Of a DNA stretch of 64,000 bases, positions 36,129-46,800 are shown in pieces. Under the pieces are notes generated by a model. It saw only the letters and a list, made by a program, of their open reading frames with translations. It did not search any database and was not told the DNA's origin. Both the position numbers and the translations under genes were made by a program. How positions within the stretch are numbered: the stretch's first letter is position 1; each line of letters starts with the position of its first letter. The DNA comes from Coleofasciculus sp. FACHB-T130 (lineage in GTDB: Bacteria; Cyanobacteriota; Cyanobacteriia; Cyanobacteriales; FACHB-T130), in NCBI RefSeq assembly GCF_014695375.1, contig NZ_JACJOG010000057.1, forward strand, positions 1 through 64,000, read 5' to 3'.

Positions 36129-36464
36129 TCAACTTCTGCGCCAGAAGCGCTGCGTTATTCCTATCGACTTTGGCTTATTCCGCAGCCACAGTTTTTGTCC
36201 CAAACCGAACAATGCCAAAATTTTTTGCACCCGTTGTAGTTGAGGATCGAGTTGCTGATATCGCTCTGTGAGCCGATTAACCCCAAGCTGACCTTTAGAA
36301 AGAGTTTTGGGGGCACCGCGTAACACTTTATAAGTATTCCGTTCGGCCGCGAGTACAATCTTTGTAATTTTTGCCAGACGCGATCGCAGTTTTCGGAGTT
36401 TCCAGGCAACATACAACAGCATCAACGAGAGCAGCACATTGAAAACCACAACAATTGTCACCAT
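36129..36464 (-). CDS. Small membrane-anchored helical protein, unknown
   Basis: A 111-residue protein with one N-terminal membrane helix (MVTIVVVFNVLLSLMLLYVAW) and a very basic helical remainder (KLRKLRSRLAKITKIVLAAERN, LRNKPKSIG). No family is recognised. It lies 130 bases upstream of the YtxH gene on the same strand and could be part of the same transcript. Similar build to its neighbours (anchor plus long helix) suggests a shared role at the membrane. Confidence 0.75.
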   Translation of the reverse strand: MVTIVVVFNVLLSLMLLYVAWKLRKLRSRLAKITKIVLAAERNTYKVLRGAPKTLSKGQLGVNRLTERYQQLDPQLQRVQKILALFGLGQKLWLRNKPKSIGITQRFWRRS

Positions 36465-36691
36465 CTCTCATCCTGAAAGCACCCAGCCTCTCTAGTTTGA
36501 CTCATCTACCGCTTTTTGAGCGTTCATTTCCTGCTTCATCAACCCCTCAGCTACCTTGCTAGTAGGTAGTGCTTAGGGTTGGATAATTTTCTGAGTTGAG
36601 GAGACTTGAAAGATCGTGAATTTATTAACCTCCCATTCCCGATCTAGGGGCGTATTTGCACCATGCCCCTATGGAATCTGATAATACATAC

Positions 36692-36716
36692 AAAAAAGAT
36701 GGGCGAAATACCCATC
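36692..36716 (-). terminator. Rho-independent terminator of the HhoA-like protease gene
   Basis: On the minus strand GATGGG pairs with CCCATC around a 7-base loop and is followed by six T. It lies 46 bases after the protease stop. Confidence 0.85.
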
Positions 36717-36762
36717 CTCAAAAACCTTGTCTTATTGACTGATTGAGAAAGCTGTTAACAGA

Positions 36763-38031
36763 CTACTCGTTCTGGGTCGGGAGAGCCGCAGTGGTTACAG
36801 GTAGGTTAATCGTTTGCCCATTCCGAAGCACCTCCATCTGTAAACTACTGCCCACTTGGCTCCTTTCTACTTGCTGTTGTACTGTGTCTGTGTCTGTGAC
36901 CAATTGACCGTTGATTTTTTGGATAACATCTCCCGTGCGTAACCCTGCATTGGCAGCAGGGGAGTTTCGCATGACTCTGACGACAAGAATGCCTCGATCC
37001 GCATTGATATTCACGCGACTGTTGGAATCTTCATTGATTTGCTGTTTGACTTCAGGCGTGAGTTTCACCATCTGGATGCCCAGATAAGGATGTTGCACGT
37101 TGCCAGTCGTCGCCAGCTGATTGCCAATGCGTTGAGCGGTATTGATAGGAATCGCAAAGCCTAATCCTTGGGCACCCCGGATAATCGCTGTATTCATCCC
37201 AACCACTTCACCTTTGGCGTTCAGCAGTGGCCCGCCTGAGTTACCCGGATTAATCGCGGCATCTGTTTGGATAAAGTTTACCCGCTTATCGGGAACGCCA
37301 ACTTGAGAGCTAGAGCGTCCAGTGGCACTAATAATCCCTGTTGTGACGGTATTATCTAGACCCAAGGGGTTGCCGATAGCGATCGCCCATTCCCCAGGTC
37401 TCAGCCGATCTGAATCACCCAAACGCACCGTCGGCAGATTATCCGCCTGAATTTTAACGATGGCGACATCTGTTACCGGATCTGTACCCATCACCTTACC
37501 TGTAAAGGTGCGCCCATCCTTGAGAATGACGTTTACAGTGTCGGCACCAGCGACTACATGGGCATTGGTGAGAATTTGACCATCCGTATTGATAATAAAG
37601 CCCGATCCCGTACCCCGTTCGACTCGCTCTTGTGGGCCAGTCGGCAACTCAGCGCCAAAGAACCTGCGGAAGAGGGGGTCATTGAAAGCGTCAGGGAGTT
37701 GTTGTGTCACCGTGCGGGAAGAATTAATCCGCACCACTGCTGGTCCCACCTTGTCCACAACTTCTGTAACAAAGTTAGTGTCTGTGCTAAGTGGTAGTTG
37801 TGCCTGAGCAACCGCAACTCCTGGGGTTAGAGACACTTTAGAAGTAGACTCCTTGGAGGACAGCAGGGTATTTGACCCCAGATAGCCGCCTGAGAAGGTG
37901 ACACCAGCTCCCAGCAGCACCAGCGATACATAGGTGGCTGCCTTTTGCCAGGGTTTAGGTGCCGAAGCGTCAAATCCTTTCTGGTTGGGTTGCCTGGAAT
38001 TATAATCGCTATCTTGCTGTTTGCTTTTCAT
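36763..38031 (-). CDS. HhoA/HhoB/HtrA-type periplasmic serine protease
   Basis: The 422-residue Deg protease has an N-terminal anchor or signal helix (AATYVSLVLLGAGVTFSGG), a trypsin-like domain with catalytic His in LTNAHVV, Asp in TDVAIVK and Ser in NPGNSGGPL, and one PDZ domain (about residues 325-415, RGILVVRVMRNSPAANAGL, GDVIQKINGQLV). One PDZ domain is typical of the cyanobacterial HhoA, HhoB and HtrA set, which handle misfolded envelope proteins under heat, light and oxidative stress. Which paralogue it is cannot be told by eye. The ATG at 38031 follows AGGTG. The gene is monocistronic with a strong terminator. Confidence 0.93.
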   Translation of the reverse strand: MKSKQQDSDYNSRQPNQKGFDASAPKPWQKAATYVSLVLLGAGVTFSGGYLGSNTLLSSKESTSKVSLTPGVAVAQAQLPLSTDTNFVTEVVDKVGPAVVRINSSRTVTQQLPDAFNDPLFRRFFGAELPTGPQERVERGTGSGFIINTDGQILTNAHVVAGADTVNVILKDGRTFTGKVMGTDPVTDVAIVKIQADNLPTVRLGDSDRLRPGEWAIAIGNPLGLDNTVTTGIISATGRSSSQVGVPDKRVNFIQTDAAINPGNSGGPLLNAKGEVVGMNTAIIRGAQGLGFAIPINTAQRIGNQLATTGNVQHPYLGIQMVKLTPEVKQQINEDSNSRVNINADRGILVVRVMRNSPAANAGLRTGDVIQKINGQLVTDTDTVQQQVERSQVGSSLQMEVLRNGQTINLPVTTAALPTQNE

Positions 38032-38397
38032 TGTTGACACCTGCGACAAGGAAGTTAAAATTCTGTACGCTTGGCTCTGGTGAAGACAGCTCTGTTATCC
38101 GCTGGTTTACCAAGTGCGTCCGCGTGAAAACGCTATGTAAATTTGCCTGTATAGATGCTTTGTTTAACATCTCTACATCTCTTAATTTAGACATCTCATG
38201 TGACGTGCTTGTGACGTTGATGTTGCACTCTAATGAAAATTCTTGGGGCTGGAGAGGAGATATCTACTTTTTGGAATACCTCTCAAAGGAGCAGCTTTGC
38301 CCCACTCGCCCGCATACGATCAAACGTAAGCGAGTGCCTAATTGTTCGGGTGTTCCAGAAGCGGCTGACTCATTCACCAAAATCACGGGTAATTCAT

Positions 38398-38868
38398 GTG
38401 AAAAATATTACTAAGCGCCCAGCGGGTTTAGTGGCAATCGTTATTTACAAAATCTTCAGTGCTTTACTGCTTGCGGTGATTGCGATCGCTTTAGGATTAA
38501 CAGTCAAAGAACACCAGCTTTTGGTTGATTTTTCAGAATCTTGTGCTTTAGAAGGTAAATTAGACATTATTAAATGGACTCTGGACAAGATTTTAAATTT
38601 TAACCCTAAAACTTTGCAGTTTACCAGCATAGCTGTTGGACTCTACGCGATTTTAACTGCGATTGAGGGAATCGGTCTTTGGTATCAAAAAGGTTGGGCA
38701 AAAATATTAGTTTTGGTACTGGTAGGGATTAGTATTCCACCTGAAATTTTTGAGCTATTCCGCAGAATATCGCTACTAAAGCTAGCAGTTTTTTTGGTAA
38801 ATTTAGCTGTGTTTTGGTATTTGTTGCGTCATTCACTCTCTACCCGCGATGATGGGCAATCGCAGTAA
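38398..38868 (+). CDS. DUF2127 family membrane protein
   Basis: The 156-residue protein has four membrane helices (about residues 9-28, 68-90, 98-115 and 125-143) and the DUF2127 pattern RPAGLVAIVIYKIFSALLLA, GLYAILTAIEGIGLWYQKGW. Function is unknown. The frame is open 165 bases further upstream, but that part lacks membrane or family features and lies in the divergent promoter region of the protease, so the GTG at 38398 (MKNITKRPAGLV) is preferred. The ribosome site is weak. Confidence 0.8.
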   Translation: MKNITKRPAGLVAIVIYKIFSALLLAVIAIALGLTVKEHQLLVDFSESCALEGKLDIIKWTLDKILNFNPKTLQFTSIAVGLYAILTAIEGIGLWYQKGWAKILVLVLVGISIPPEIFELFRRISLLKLAVFLVNLAVFWYLLRHSLSTRDDGQSQ

Positions 38869-39087
38869 AAATTGAAACCCGGCTTGAGCAGACAGCGATC
38901 GCTAACTTTAAAATCCCAGATTGGATATTTTTGATTAAAAGTTACTTGACTTAATTTAGCTGACCCCTGTTCTGACAGCTTTAGGAAGCGTTTACATGGT
39001 AGCTAGCCTTTTTAGACCCTACTCAGAAATTGGACTGTTATGATGGACTGACAATCCAGCAGTTTATATTGGCTATTTTCTGACTCT

Positions 39088-39825
39088 ATGAACCGTTTAA
39101 AAGCTGAAGTTGTCCCTAAACCAAAAATCCAAACGTACCTAATCCGCTTGATGTATGACTTATATACCCAGTATTACGATGGCAGCAGTTGGGAAATTTT
39201 TCAACAGGATTTGAGTAACAAAGATTATGTAATCCTGCTGTGGAATGAAGAGGAAAAACTTCAAGGTTTTTCCACACTGGCGATTCTTTCGTTTGAATTT
39301 GAAGGAAAGCCGAAACGTGCTATTTTCTCCGGCGATACGATTATCCATCATCAATATTGGGGAGAACAAACCCTGCCATTGGCGTGGTGTCGTCTGGCTG
39401 GGAAGATTAAAGGCGAAGCAATGGAGCAACCTTTATATTGGTTTCTAATTGTTAAGGGATACCGGACGTATCGCTACTTGTCGGTATTTGCCCAACGTTT
39501 TTATCCGACTTGGCGATATCCAACGCCAGTAAATTCTCAGGCGTTGATGGATTACCTAGCTCAGACAAAATTTGGAGATGACTACGATCCTGCGAGTGGG
39601 TTAATTCGCTTTCCCTCGTCGCTAGGGCATTTGCGAGGAAGCTGGGCAGAGATTAAAGAAGGATTTCAGCATAAACCAGATGTGCGCTACTTTTTAGAAC
39701 GGAATCCAGAATATTACAAAGGACATGAATTGGTGTGCTTGATGGAGTTGAGCGAGGAGAATATGCGATCGCACGCTCAACGCGGCTTCCTAGAAGGCTT
39801 GAGGGATGCGCGCAGTGAGGGATGA
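39088..39825 (+). CDS. Conserved hypothetical protein, possibly GNAT-fold
   Basis: The 245-residue soluble protein is rich in aromatic residues. The central strands (DYVILLWNEEEKLQGFSTLAI, RAIFSGDTIIHHQYWGEQTL) resemble the beta-sheet of GCN5-type acetyltransferases, followed by YWFLIVKGYRTYRYLSVFAQ. A clear acetyl-CoA loop (Q/RxxGxG/A) is not seen, so catalysis is doubtful. Cyanobacterial homologues are annotated hypothetical. The gene stands alone. Confidence 0.7.
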   Translation: MNRLKAEVVPKPKIQTYLIRLMYDLYTQYYDGSSWEIFQQDLSNKDYVILLWNEEEKLQGFSTLAILSFEFEGKPKRAIFSGDTIIHHQYWGEQTLPLAWCRLAGKIKGEAMEQPLYWFLIVKGYRTYRYLSVFAQRFYPTWRYPTPVNSQALMDYLAQTKFGDDYDPASGLIRFPSSLGHLRGSWAEIKEGFQHKPDVRYFLERNPEYYKGHELVCLMELSEENMRSHAQRGFLEGLRDARSEG

Positions 39826-39858
39826 AGGGATAGAGCGCGATCGCTAGTTGAACCGACG

Positions 39859-39975
39859 CGCCAAGACGATATCTGCATCAGTTATGAGTTGGTGCAAAAT
39901 CACAACGAATTGACTGATTTTACCTTTGAGAAAAAGTGGGAAATCGGCCAAAAATGGAAGCTGAATTTGACATAA
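39859..39975 (+). pseudogene. Possible orphan 3' coding fragment
   Basis: An open stretch encodes ICISYELVQNHNELTDFTFE and KKWEIGQKWKLNL and ends in TAA. It has protein-like composition but no start or ribosome site. It may be the decayed end of a gene whose upstream part was lost. No family is recognised, so this is weak. Confidence 0.25.
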
Positions 39976-40119
39976 GTATACATTAAAAAAAATAAGTCAA
40001 GATTAAACGAATTAATAGAATAAAAACTGGATTTTTTTAATTAGCTATACAAACTGAATTGCATTGTGGGCTGTTGCAAATATAATTAATGTAAGCCTCA
40101 GCTATCTACCAAAGGAGCA

Positions 40120-42387
40120 GTGCTTTTGATTATTCTTTTTTCTTTCACCCTTTTTGTTAGTGCTTTCCTCCTTTTCTGGGTACAATTGATGGTTGCCAAG
40201 ATGATTCTGCCTTTATTAGGCGGATCTCCATCAGTATGGAACACTTGCCTATTCTTTTTCCAAGCAATTTTATTACTAGGTTATGGCTATTCCCACATCA
40301 CAACGAGTTGGTTTAGGGTTCGCCACCAAGCTGTTATTCACACTATTTTTCTGCTATTACCAATAGCATTTTTACCCATTACTCCTGCTAAGAACTGGAT
40401 TCCTCCTCATGATGTCAATCCTATCCCTTGGCTGTTAGTTTTGCTGCTTTTTTGTGTCGGATTTCCCTTTTTTGTGGTTGCTACCAGTGCGCCTTTAGTG
40501 CAAAAGTGGTTTGCTGAGACAGGACACCCAGCGAGTTCCGATCCTTATTTCCTCTATACTGCGAGTAACCTGGGCAGTATGTTAGGGGTTCTCAGCTACC
40601 CCATCTTAATTGAACCAAATTTTTCGCTGACACACCAAAGTTGGCTATGGACAATCGGTTACGGATTATTGGTTTTGCTCACTCTAGGATGTGCAGTATG
40701 CCTATGGCGATCGCCTGAAAAATTCAACAGTTTACAAGCGGGTAACGCCGGGTTTATTAAAGATGTTGCTGGCGACACCAATTTAGTCAATAAATCCGCA
40801 CCTACAGAAGAACCTCCCACGATTCAACAGCAAGCGCAATGGGTATTGCTATCCTTTTTACCCTCTAGTTTACTTCTAGAAGTTACTACTTATCTCACGA
40901 CAGACATTGCAGCAATTCCGCTTTTGTGGGCAATTCCTTTAGCGATTTATCTATTAACATTTATTTTAACTTTTGCCCGTAAACCACTTTTGCCTCATAA
41001 AGCTTTAGTGGCAATTTTACCTTTATGGTTGACTATACTAATAATTTTATTTTTGATTCAGGCGATGCAGCCAATATGGGTATTATTCCCCTTACATTTG
41101 GCGGGATTTTTTGTGGCGGCTTGTGTTTTTCACGGAGAATTGACTCGAAGTCGTCCCAGTACGCAGTATCTCACTAATTTTTATCTGTGGATTTCTGTTG
41201 GGGGTGTCCTCGGTGGATTATTTAATGCGATCGCGGCTCCAGTTTTATTTCAATCTGTCCTGGAGTACCCTCTGATTATGGTACTTTGTCTCCTCCTTAT
41301 GCAAACTTCTAAGGAGGCAGACGATCCCCTATCTAACCTACAGCGACGTTTAACTTTTCCCATCAGTTTAGGTCTTTTAATCGGCACTTTGCTGGTTGGT
41401 TTTACTGGCAAGAATTTTACGAATAACCTGATAGGCGACCTTATCGGTTTTATCATCCTAGCTGGCATTTTTTACGCCTTCAAGCTACATCCAATCCGGT
41501 TTGGTTTAGGCTTAGTTTTGGTTGTTTTAATTAGCCAGTTTTCGATAGGAACTCTCGGTGGTGTTCTCGATACCGAACGCAGCTTTTTTGGCGTCTATCG
41601 GGTTTTAGATGATAGGCGCGGCAGCTATCATAGTCTTTTGCATGGAACGATCCTGCATGGGAAACAAAGTCTCGACCCAAAACGGCACAATGAACCTTTA
41701 ACTTATTTTTATCCTACTGGTCCCATTGGGCAATTATTTAGCTCTTTGAATCAAACAAAACCTCCAAAAAATGTTGCGGTGCTAGGGTTGGGAATTGGGA
41801 CGCTAGCTGCGTACTCAGAATTGGGGCAACAATGGACTTTTTATGAAATCGATCCGACTATTGAAAGGTTAGCTCGTGACACTCGTTACTTCACCTTTTT
41901 ACAGAATTCAAAAGCGCCATTATCTGTAGTTTTAGGGGATGCTCGGTTGCGATTTACTGAAGTTCCAGATAATCGCTATGACCTGATTTTCATGGATGCT
42001 TTCAGCTCGGATTCAGTCCCCATCCACCTAATAACGAAGGAAGCCATTCAGCTTTACTTGAGTAAGTTAGCTAAAGAAGGGTTAATTGTCATTAACATTT
42101 CTAATCGATTCCTGAATCTTGAGCCGGTTTTGGGCGCTTTAGCTCAGGATTTAGGATTGTCTACACTGAGGCAGAGAGAAGCAGATATTTCTGAATCTGA
42201 GCGGGAAATCGGGAAATCTCCTTCTCACTGGGTGCTATTTGCTCGTAATCAAAAAGATTTGGGCAATCTCGTCAGTGACTCGCGCTGGCAACCCATCCCG
42301 GAAACAAAATCAGCGCCTCTGTGGACAGATGATTTTTCTAATATCTTCCGAGTATTACGTGCCTTTGCAGCTAGAAAAGCCGGGTGA
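40120..42387 (+). CDS. Fused MFS-like/spermidine synthase-like membrane protein
   Basis: The 755-residue protein combines an N-terminal membrane region (about residues 1-490, roughly a dozen helices; SAFLLFWVQLMVAKMILPLL, GGSPSVWNTCLFFFQ) with a C-terminal class I methyltransferase-like domain of the spermidine synthase type. That domain has VAVLGLGIGTLAAYSELG, FYEIDPTIERLAR, SVVLGDARLRF and YDLIFMDAFSSDSVPIHL. The aminopropyl or methyl transfer activity and substrate of these fused proteins are not established. AAAGGAG lies just upstream. The GTG at 40120 is very close to it, and the in-frame TTG at 40126 has better spacing and may be the real start. Confidence 0.88.
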   Translation: MLLIILFSFTLFVSAFLLFWVQLMVAKMILPLLGGSPSVWNTCLFFFQAILLLGYGYSHITTSWFRVRHQAVIHTIFLLLPIAFLPITPAKNWIPPHDVNPIPWLLVLLLFCVGFPFFVVATSAPLVQKWFAETGHPASSDPYFLYTASNLGSMLGVLSYPILIEPNFSLTHQSWLWTIGYGLLVLLTLGCAVCLWRSPEKFNSLQAGNAGFIKDVAGDTNLVNKSAPTEEPPTIQQQAQWVLLSFLPSSLLLEVTTYLTTDIAAIPLLWAIPLAIYLLTFILTFARKPLLPHKALVAILPLWLTILIILFLIQAMQPIWVLFPLHLAGFFVAACVFHGELTRSRPSTQYLTNFYLWISVGGVLGGLFNAIAAPVLFQSVLEYPLIMVLCLLLMQTSKEADDPLSNLQRRLTFPISLGLLIGTLLVGFTGKNFTNNLIGDLIGFIILAGIFYAFKLHPIRFGLGLVLVVLISQFSIGTLGGVLDTERSFFGVYRVLDDRRGSYHSLLHGTILHGKQSLDPKRHNEPLTYFYPTGPIGQLFSSLNQTKPPKNVAVLGLGIGTLAAYSELGQQWTFYEIDPTIERLARDTRYFTFLQNSKAPLSVVLGDARLRFTEVPDNRYDLIFMDAFSSDSVPIHLITKEAIQLYLSKLAKEGLIVINISNRFLNLEPVLGALAQDLGLSTLRQREADISESEREIGKSPSHWVLFARNQKDLGNLVSDSRWQPIPETKSAPLWTDDFSNIFRVLRAFAARKAG

Positions 42388-42423
42388 ATGACAGATGCGA
42401 CGCGATCGCACGCCGTATACAAT

Positions 42424-42684
42424 CTACCGTAGCTGCCGTAATACTTTGATTTGTGAGGTGTTGAGTGTGGATGAGTTGGCAAAAGCATCGAGATAAGGAG
42501 GCTGATTCAAATAAATTGATTGAGGCGCTGTCTCGGTAGCCATTCTCTTGGCTTTTTCTTTAATTGATTTGAGTACCAGACGAACGACCCATGAAGAGAG
42601 TTGTGGATTTTCATCTATTTCGGTCATCAGAGCATCTAAATCGTTAACAATCGCCATCATTGGGTAGTTCAGGTCTTTTTGCAT
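42424..42684 (-). CDS. Small hypothetical protein
   Basis: An 86-residue soluble, mostly helical frame (MQKDLNYPMMAIVNDLDALM, SSWVVRLVLKSIKEKAKRMA). No motif is recognised. It is convergent with the spermidine synthase-like gene, with only 36 bases between stops. The ribosome site is weak. Composition looks real but no family supports it. Confidence 0.45.
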   Translation of the reverse strand: MQKDLNYPMMAIVNDLDALMTEIDENPQLSSWVVRLVLKSIKEKAKRMATETAPQSIYLNQPPYLDAFANSSTLNTSQIKVLRQLR

Positions 42685-42854
42685 GACTTTCGCTCTTTAT
42701 TTTCAATATTTGCTCGATTTACGCCTAAATCGCTCAGATTGAGCGATCAGCGTGTTCTTGTTGCGGTACTTACTTAAAATAAGAAACTTTTGCATAGCCC
42801 ACAATCGTTGTTGTGTCACTCTCTTAGCCGACTTTCTACCCTGATGCTATTTCT

Positions 42855-43046
42855 GTGTTGTTTTTTAGCCGATGTAGTTGGCTACTCCTTGCTGTATCAA
42901 CACTTGCGGCTTGGGGAAAAACGAGCGATCGCGCTTTGAAGTCCAAACAACTACTGCCTCTAGCAGTAGACAATTCTTCAACCGGCACACACAATCAAAT
43001 TGAAATTTTTTTTCCTGAAGTAGAAGATGGGAATCAATCGAAGTGA
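42855..43046 (+). CDS. Doubtful small exported protein
   Basis: A 63-residue frame with a signal-like hydrophobic start (MLFFSRCSWLLLAVSTLAAW) and an acidic end. It uses GTG, has no clear ribosome site and matches nothing known. It is listed only because the N-terminus could be a signal peptide. Confidence 0.25.
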   Translation: MLFFSRCSWLLLAVSTLAAWGKTSDRALKSKQLLPLAVDNSSTGTHNQIEIFFPEVEDGNQSK

Positions 43047-43194
43047 CAATGCCATGTTAAATCCGCCTGATTCCCCGCCATTAAGCGCAACCCTACCCTG
43101 ATAGAGCCTGCGGCTCCAGCTTTCCTTGCCAAGAGCAGGTAGGGATTAGGGTGAGGTTCTGGCATTGCCCACCCCTACTTAACTCAGATGTGAA

Positions 43195-43223
43195 TAAAAA
43201 AGGGGGGACTTTTCAGCCCACCC
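43195..43223 (-). terminator. Rho-independent terminator of transketolase
   Basis: On the minus strand GGGTGGGCT pairs with AGTCCCCCC (one mismatch and one G-T pair) around a GAAA tetraloop, followed by seven T. It lies 23 bases after the tkt stop. Confidence 0.88.
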
Positions 43224-43246
43224 TACAAGAGACTATTTCCTAGCTA

Positions 43247-45259
43247 TTAGCCCAACAGAGCCTTCGCCTTCGCGACTACGTTATCAACATTGAAGCCGAA
43301 CTTCTCTAGAGCAACTGGCCCTGGAGCAGAAACGCCAAAGCGGTCAATGCTAATCATCGCGCCTTCATTTCCGAGGTAACGGCACCAGCCGAAACTAGAA
43401 GCGGCTTCTACAGCTAGGCGCTTAGTGACAGCCTTGGGTAATACAGATTCCCGGTAAGCTTCATCCTGCTCGTCGAACAACTCCCAGCTGGGCAGGGAAA
43501 CGACACGGACTTTCTTCCCTTCACCGCGCAACTGGTCTGCTGCCTTGGCGCAAAGTTGCAGTTCGCTTCCGTTGCCAATCAAGATAATCTCAGGCGTGCC
43601 ATCGCTATCGGAAAGGATGTAACCACCCTTAGTGGTGCCTTCAATCGAAGTGCCAGCTAAGTTGGGCTGTGCTAAACGAGACAGCGCCAGAAGAGTCGGA
43701 CGATGCTGGTTAGCTGCCTCAATCGCCACTTTATAACAACCAGAGGTTTCGTTTCCATCAGCAGGACGCATTACCGTTAGCTGGGGAATAGCCCGCAGGG
43801 AGGCAATCGTTTCCACAGGTTGGTGAGTAGGGCCATCTTCACCTAACTGGATTGAGTCGTGGGTCATTACCCAGATCACGCCCGCATGGGAGAGAGCTGA
43901 GAGACGAATCGCTGCCCGCATATAGTCAGCAAAGACTAAGAAGGTTGCTCCATAGGGAATCAAACCTGTGCCGTGCAGGGCAATGCCATTACAAATCGCT
44001 CCCATACCGTGTTCGCGGACGCCAAAGCGCAGGTTGCGATTTTCGTAGTGACCTTTGAGGAAGTCGCCAGAACTCTTGATTAAGGTCATGCAGGAACCAG
44101 CCAAGTCAGCTGAACCACCCAAGAGTTCGGGTAAAATTCCAGCTAGAGAATTCAAGCATTTGCCAGAGTGATTGCGGGTAGCATCTGCTTTGTCTTCTGG
44201 GGTGTAGGTGGGGAGAACTTTGTCCCAACCTTCTGGCAGTTTGTTGCTAATCAGCCGTTCTAATTCAGCAGCTTCCTCTTCATATTTGGCTTTGTAATTT
44301 TCCCAGTTTTTGTTCCACTCTTCCTCATACTTAGCACCGCGCTCGATTGCCTTGCGCCAATGGTTGAGGGCATCTTCTGGAACTTCAAAAGGCTCGTATT
44401 CCCAACCCAGATGCTCGCGAGTTGCTTTCACTTCATCCCCACCCAAGGCAGAACCATGTACGCCGTGGGTGTTGGCTTTATTGGGAGAACCGTAACCAAT
44501 CGTAGTGGCAACTTTAATTAATGAAGGCTTATCAGTAACAGCTTTAGCGGCTTCAATTGCTTTGTGAATTGCCTCTAGGTCGGTGTTGCCGTCTTCTACC
44601 GTTAGGACGTGCCAGCCGTAGGCTTCATAGCGCTTGCCGACATCTTCGGTGAACGATAAATCGGTGTGACCGTCGATGGTGATTTTGTTGTCATCGTACA
44701 GGGCAATCAGTTTGCCCAGCCCCAGGTGTCCGGCTAGGGAACAAGCTTCGGCAGAGACGCCTTCTTGGTTGCAACCATCACCCAAAATCACATAAGTGTA
44801 GTGGTCTACGATCGTATGATCCGGCTTGTTAAATTTAGCTGCTAGGTGAGCTTCAGCCATTGCTAAGCCTACAGCGTTAGAAATTCCTTGACCGAGGGGA
44901 CCTGTAGTGACTTCTACGCCTCGAGTCATGAAGTTTTCCGGGTGACCGGGAGTTTTCGATTCCCACTGCCGGAACTGCTTGAGGTCTTCAATCGTTAAAT
45001 CTTCGTAACCAGTTAAATACAGTAAGGCGTACTGTAACATGGAGCCGTGACCGGCAGAGAGGACGAAGCGATCGCGATTGAACCATTTGGGATTTTTTGG
45101 GTTATACCGCATAAAGCGGTCCCAAAGCACAAATGCCATTGGAGCCGCGCCCATCGGTAGCCCTGGATGCCCTGATTTTGCCTTCTCTACGGCGTCAATC
45201 GCCAGAAAGCGGACGGAGTTAATACAAAGTTCTTCGAGTGATTGGGTTGCAACGGCCAT
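43247..45259 (-). CDS. tkt: Transketolase
   Basis: The 670-residue enzyme transfers two-carbon units in the Calvin-Benson cycle and pentose phosphate pathway. Thiamine diphosphate binding is shown by [20 protein letters not shown] with the downstream [13 protein letters not shown]. The N-terminal [18 protein letters not shown], the donor His motif [14 protein letters not shown] and the phosphate-binding [11 protein letters not shown] are all present. The C-terminal domain contains [18 protein letters not shown] and the catalytic [16 protein letters not shown]. The length is typical. The ATG at 45259 begins [11 protein letters not shown]. fabF lies 287 bases upstream on the same strand, and the gap carries the tkt promoter. 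Confidence 0.97.
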   Translation of the reverse strand: MAVATQSLEELCINSVRFLAIDAVEKAKSGHPGLPMGAAPMAFVLWDRFMRYNPKNPKWFNRDRFVLSAGHGSMLQYALLYLTGYEDLTIEDLKQFRQWESKTPGHPENFMTRGVEVTTGPLGQGISNAVGLAMAEAHLAAKFNKPDHTIVDHYTYVILGDGCNQEGVSAEACSLAGHLGLGKLIALYDDNKITIDGHTDLSFTEDVGKRYEAYGWHVLTVEDGNTDLEAIHKAIEAAKAVTDKPSLIKVATTIGYGSPNKANTHGVHGSALGGDEVKATREHLGWEYEPFEVPEDALNHWRKAIERGAKYEEEWNKNWENYKAKYEEEAAELERLISNKLPEGWDKVLPTYTPEDKADATRNHSGKCLNSLAGILPELLGGSADLAGSCMTLIKSSGDFLKGHYENRNLRFGVREHGMGAICNGIALHGTGLIPYGATFLVFADYMRAAIRLSALSHAGVIWVMTHDSIQLGEDGPTHQPVETIASLRAIPQLTVMRPADGNETSGCYKVAIEAANQHRPTLLALSRLAQPNLAGTSIEGTTKGGYILSDSDGTPEIILIGNGSELQLCAKAADQLRGEGKKVRVVSLPSWELFDEQDEAYRESVLPKAVTKRLAVEAASSFGWCRYLGNEGAMISIDRFGVSAPGPVALEKFGFNVDNVVAKAKALLG

Positions 45260-45546
45260 AATCTCTTCTACTTAACGACGGTTTAGCACGCTAATTGGCT
45301 GAGCGGGAAGTTGAATGCTCTGGATCGCCCTAAGCACCCATTAACCGATCATCCCATTAGCCGGATGGATGGGCAAGTCGTGGGCAGTATTAAGGGATCG
45401 CCATTCCATCGAAATAGGTGGTCTTGCTTACCCCATGTCGATTCGGAATGGGAGATCCCATACTTTGTGAGAAACAGGATAAATTATAAAGGGTGAAGGA
45501 TTAAATTTTTTTCCCCTCACCCGACCCGCTGATATTTTTATCGCCC

Positions 45547-46800
45547 CTATCTGTACTTTTTAAATGCGAGTGTCACGTTGTGACCGCCAAACCCGAAAGA
45601 GTTCGACAGCGCCACCTCGACGGTTTGAGAGCGACTTTTGTTGGGTACATAATCCAGGTCACAACCCGGATCGGGGTTTTCCAGGTTGATGGTGGGAGGA
45701 ATCTGGTCTTGGGCGATCGCCATCACCGTAGCAACTGCTTCAATCCCGCCAGAACCCCCTAGCAGGTGCCCCGTCATCGATTTGGTGGAGCTAACCGCCA
45801 CTTTGTAGGCAACACTCTCACCTAAAGCTTTTTTGATCGCTGCTGTCTCAGTCACATCGTTGGCTGGTGTGCTGGTTCCATGAGCATTGACGTAGCTAAC
45901 TCGATCGGGAGCCAATCCTGCATCTTTCAAAGCTAGCTGCATGGCTCTACTAGCTCCTTCACCACCTGGAACGGGTGCAGTCATATGGTAGGCATCACAA
46001 GTCATGCCGTAGCCAACAATTTCTGCATAAATCCGAGCGCCACGGCTCAAGGCGTGTTCCAGTTCTTCCAACACTAAAATGCCAGCGCCTTCACCCATGA
46101 CAAAGCCATCGCGATCGCGATCAAAAGGACGACAAGCATGAGCCGGGTCGTCATTGCGCGTCGAAAGTGCCCGTGCTGAAGAAAATCCAGCCAACGATAA
46201 AGGTGTCACGGCGGCTTCGCTGCCACCACAAATCATCGCTTGGGCATATCCCCCTTGAATCAGGCGAAAGGCATCTCCCACCGCGTTAGAGCCAGAGGCA
46301 CAGGCTGTCACCGGGCAAGAGTTTGGCCCTTTGGCACCCGTGTGGATTGCCGTTAAACCCGCTGCCATGTTGGCAATCATCATGGGAATCATAAACGGGC
46401 TACAGCGGTCGGGACCACGACTCAAGTAGATTTCTTGCTGGTCTTCCAACACTTTAAGACCGCCCACCCCGCTGCCAATGATGACGCCGACTTGTTCTGC
46501 GTTCAGCTCATTAATGACAAATTGAGAGTCTGCGATCGCCTGCTTGCTCGCAGCTACCGCAAATTGAGCAAAGCGATCCATCCGCTTTGCTTCCTTACGC
46601 TCCAGGTATGTGTGGGGGTCAAATCCCTTGACTTCACCAGCGATGCGACAATCATGCCGGGAAGGATCGAACAATGTAATCGGACCAATGCCATTTGTGC
46701 CGCTCAACAACCCTGACCAATAATCTGTCAAAGTGTTGCCTATCGGTGTAATCGCGCCGAGACCTGTTACAACAACGCGCTTCCGTTCAAAATTTGTCAT
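45547..46800 (-). CDS. fabF: 3-oxoacyl-ACP synthase II (KASII)
   Basis: The 417-residue condensing enzyme elongates acyl-ACP in fatty acid synthesis and controls the temperature-dependent step to C18. The catalytic triad is Cys167 in PVTACASGSNA, His in VNAHGTSTPAND and His in MTGHLLGGSGG. The start MTNFERKRVVVTGLGAITP at 46800 is the family norm. A GTG 27 bases upstream is open but less likely. acpP lies 205 bases upstream on the same strand, giving the common acpP-fabF order. Confidence 0.96.
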   Translation of the reverse strand: MTNFERKRVVVTGLGAITPIGNTLTDYWSGLLSGTNGIGPITLFDPSRHDCRIAGEVKGFDPHTYLERKEAKRMDRFAQFAVAASKQAIADSQFVINELNAEQVGVIIGSGVGGLKVLEDQQEIYLSRGPDRCSPFMIPMMIANMAAGLTAIHTGAKGPNSCPVTACASGSNAVGDAFRLIQGGYAQAMICGGSEAAVTPLSLAGFSSARALSTRNDDPAHACRPFDRDRDGFVMGEGAGILVLEELEHALSRGARIYAEIVGYGMTCDAYHMTAPVPGGEGASRAMQLALKDAGLAPDRVSYVNAHGTSTPANDVTETAAIKKALGESVAYKVAVSSTKSMTGHLLGGSGGIEAVATVMAIAQDQIPPTINLENPDPGCDLDYVPNKSRSQTVEVALSNSFGFGGHNVTLAFKKYR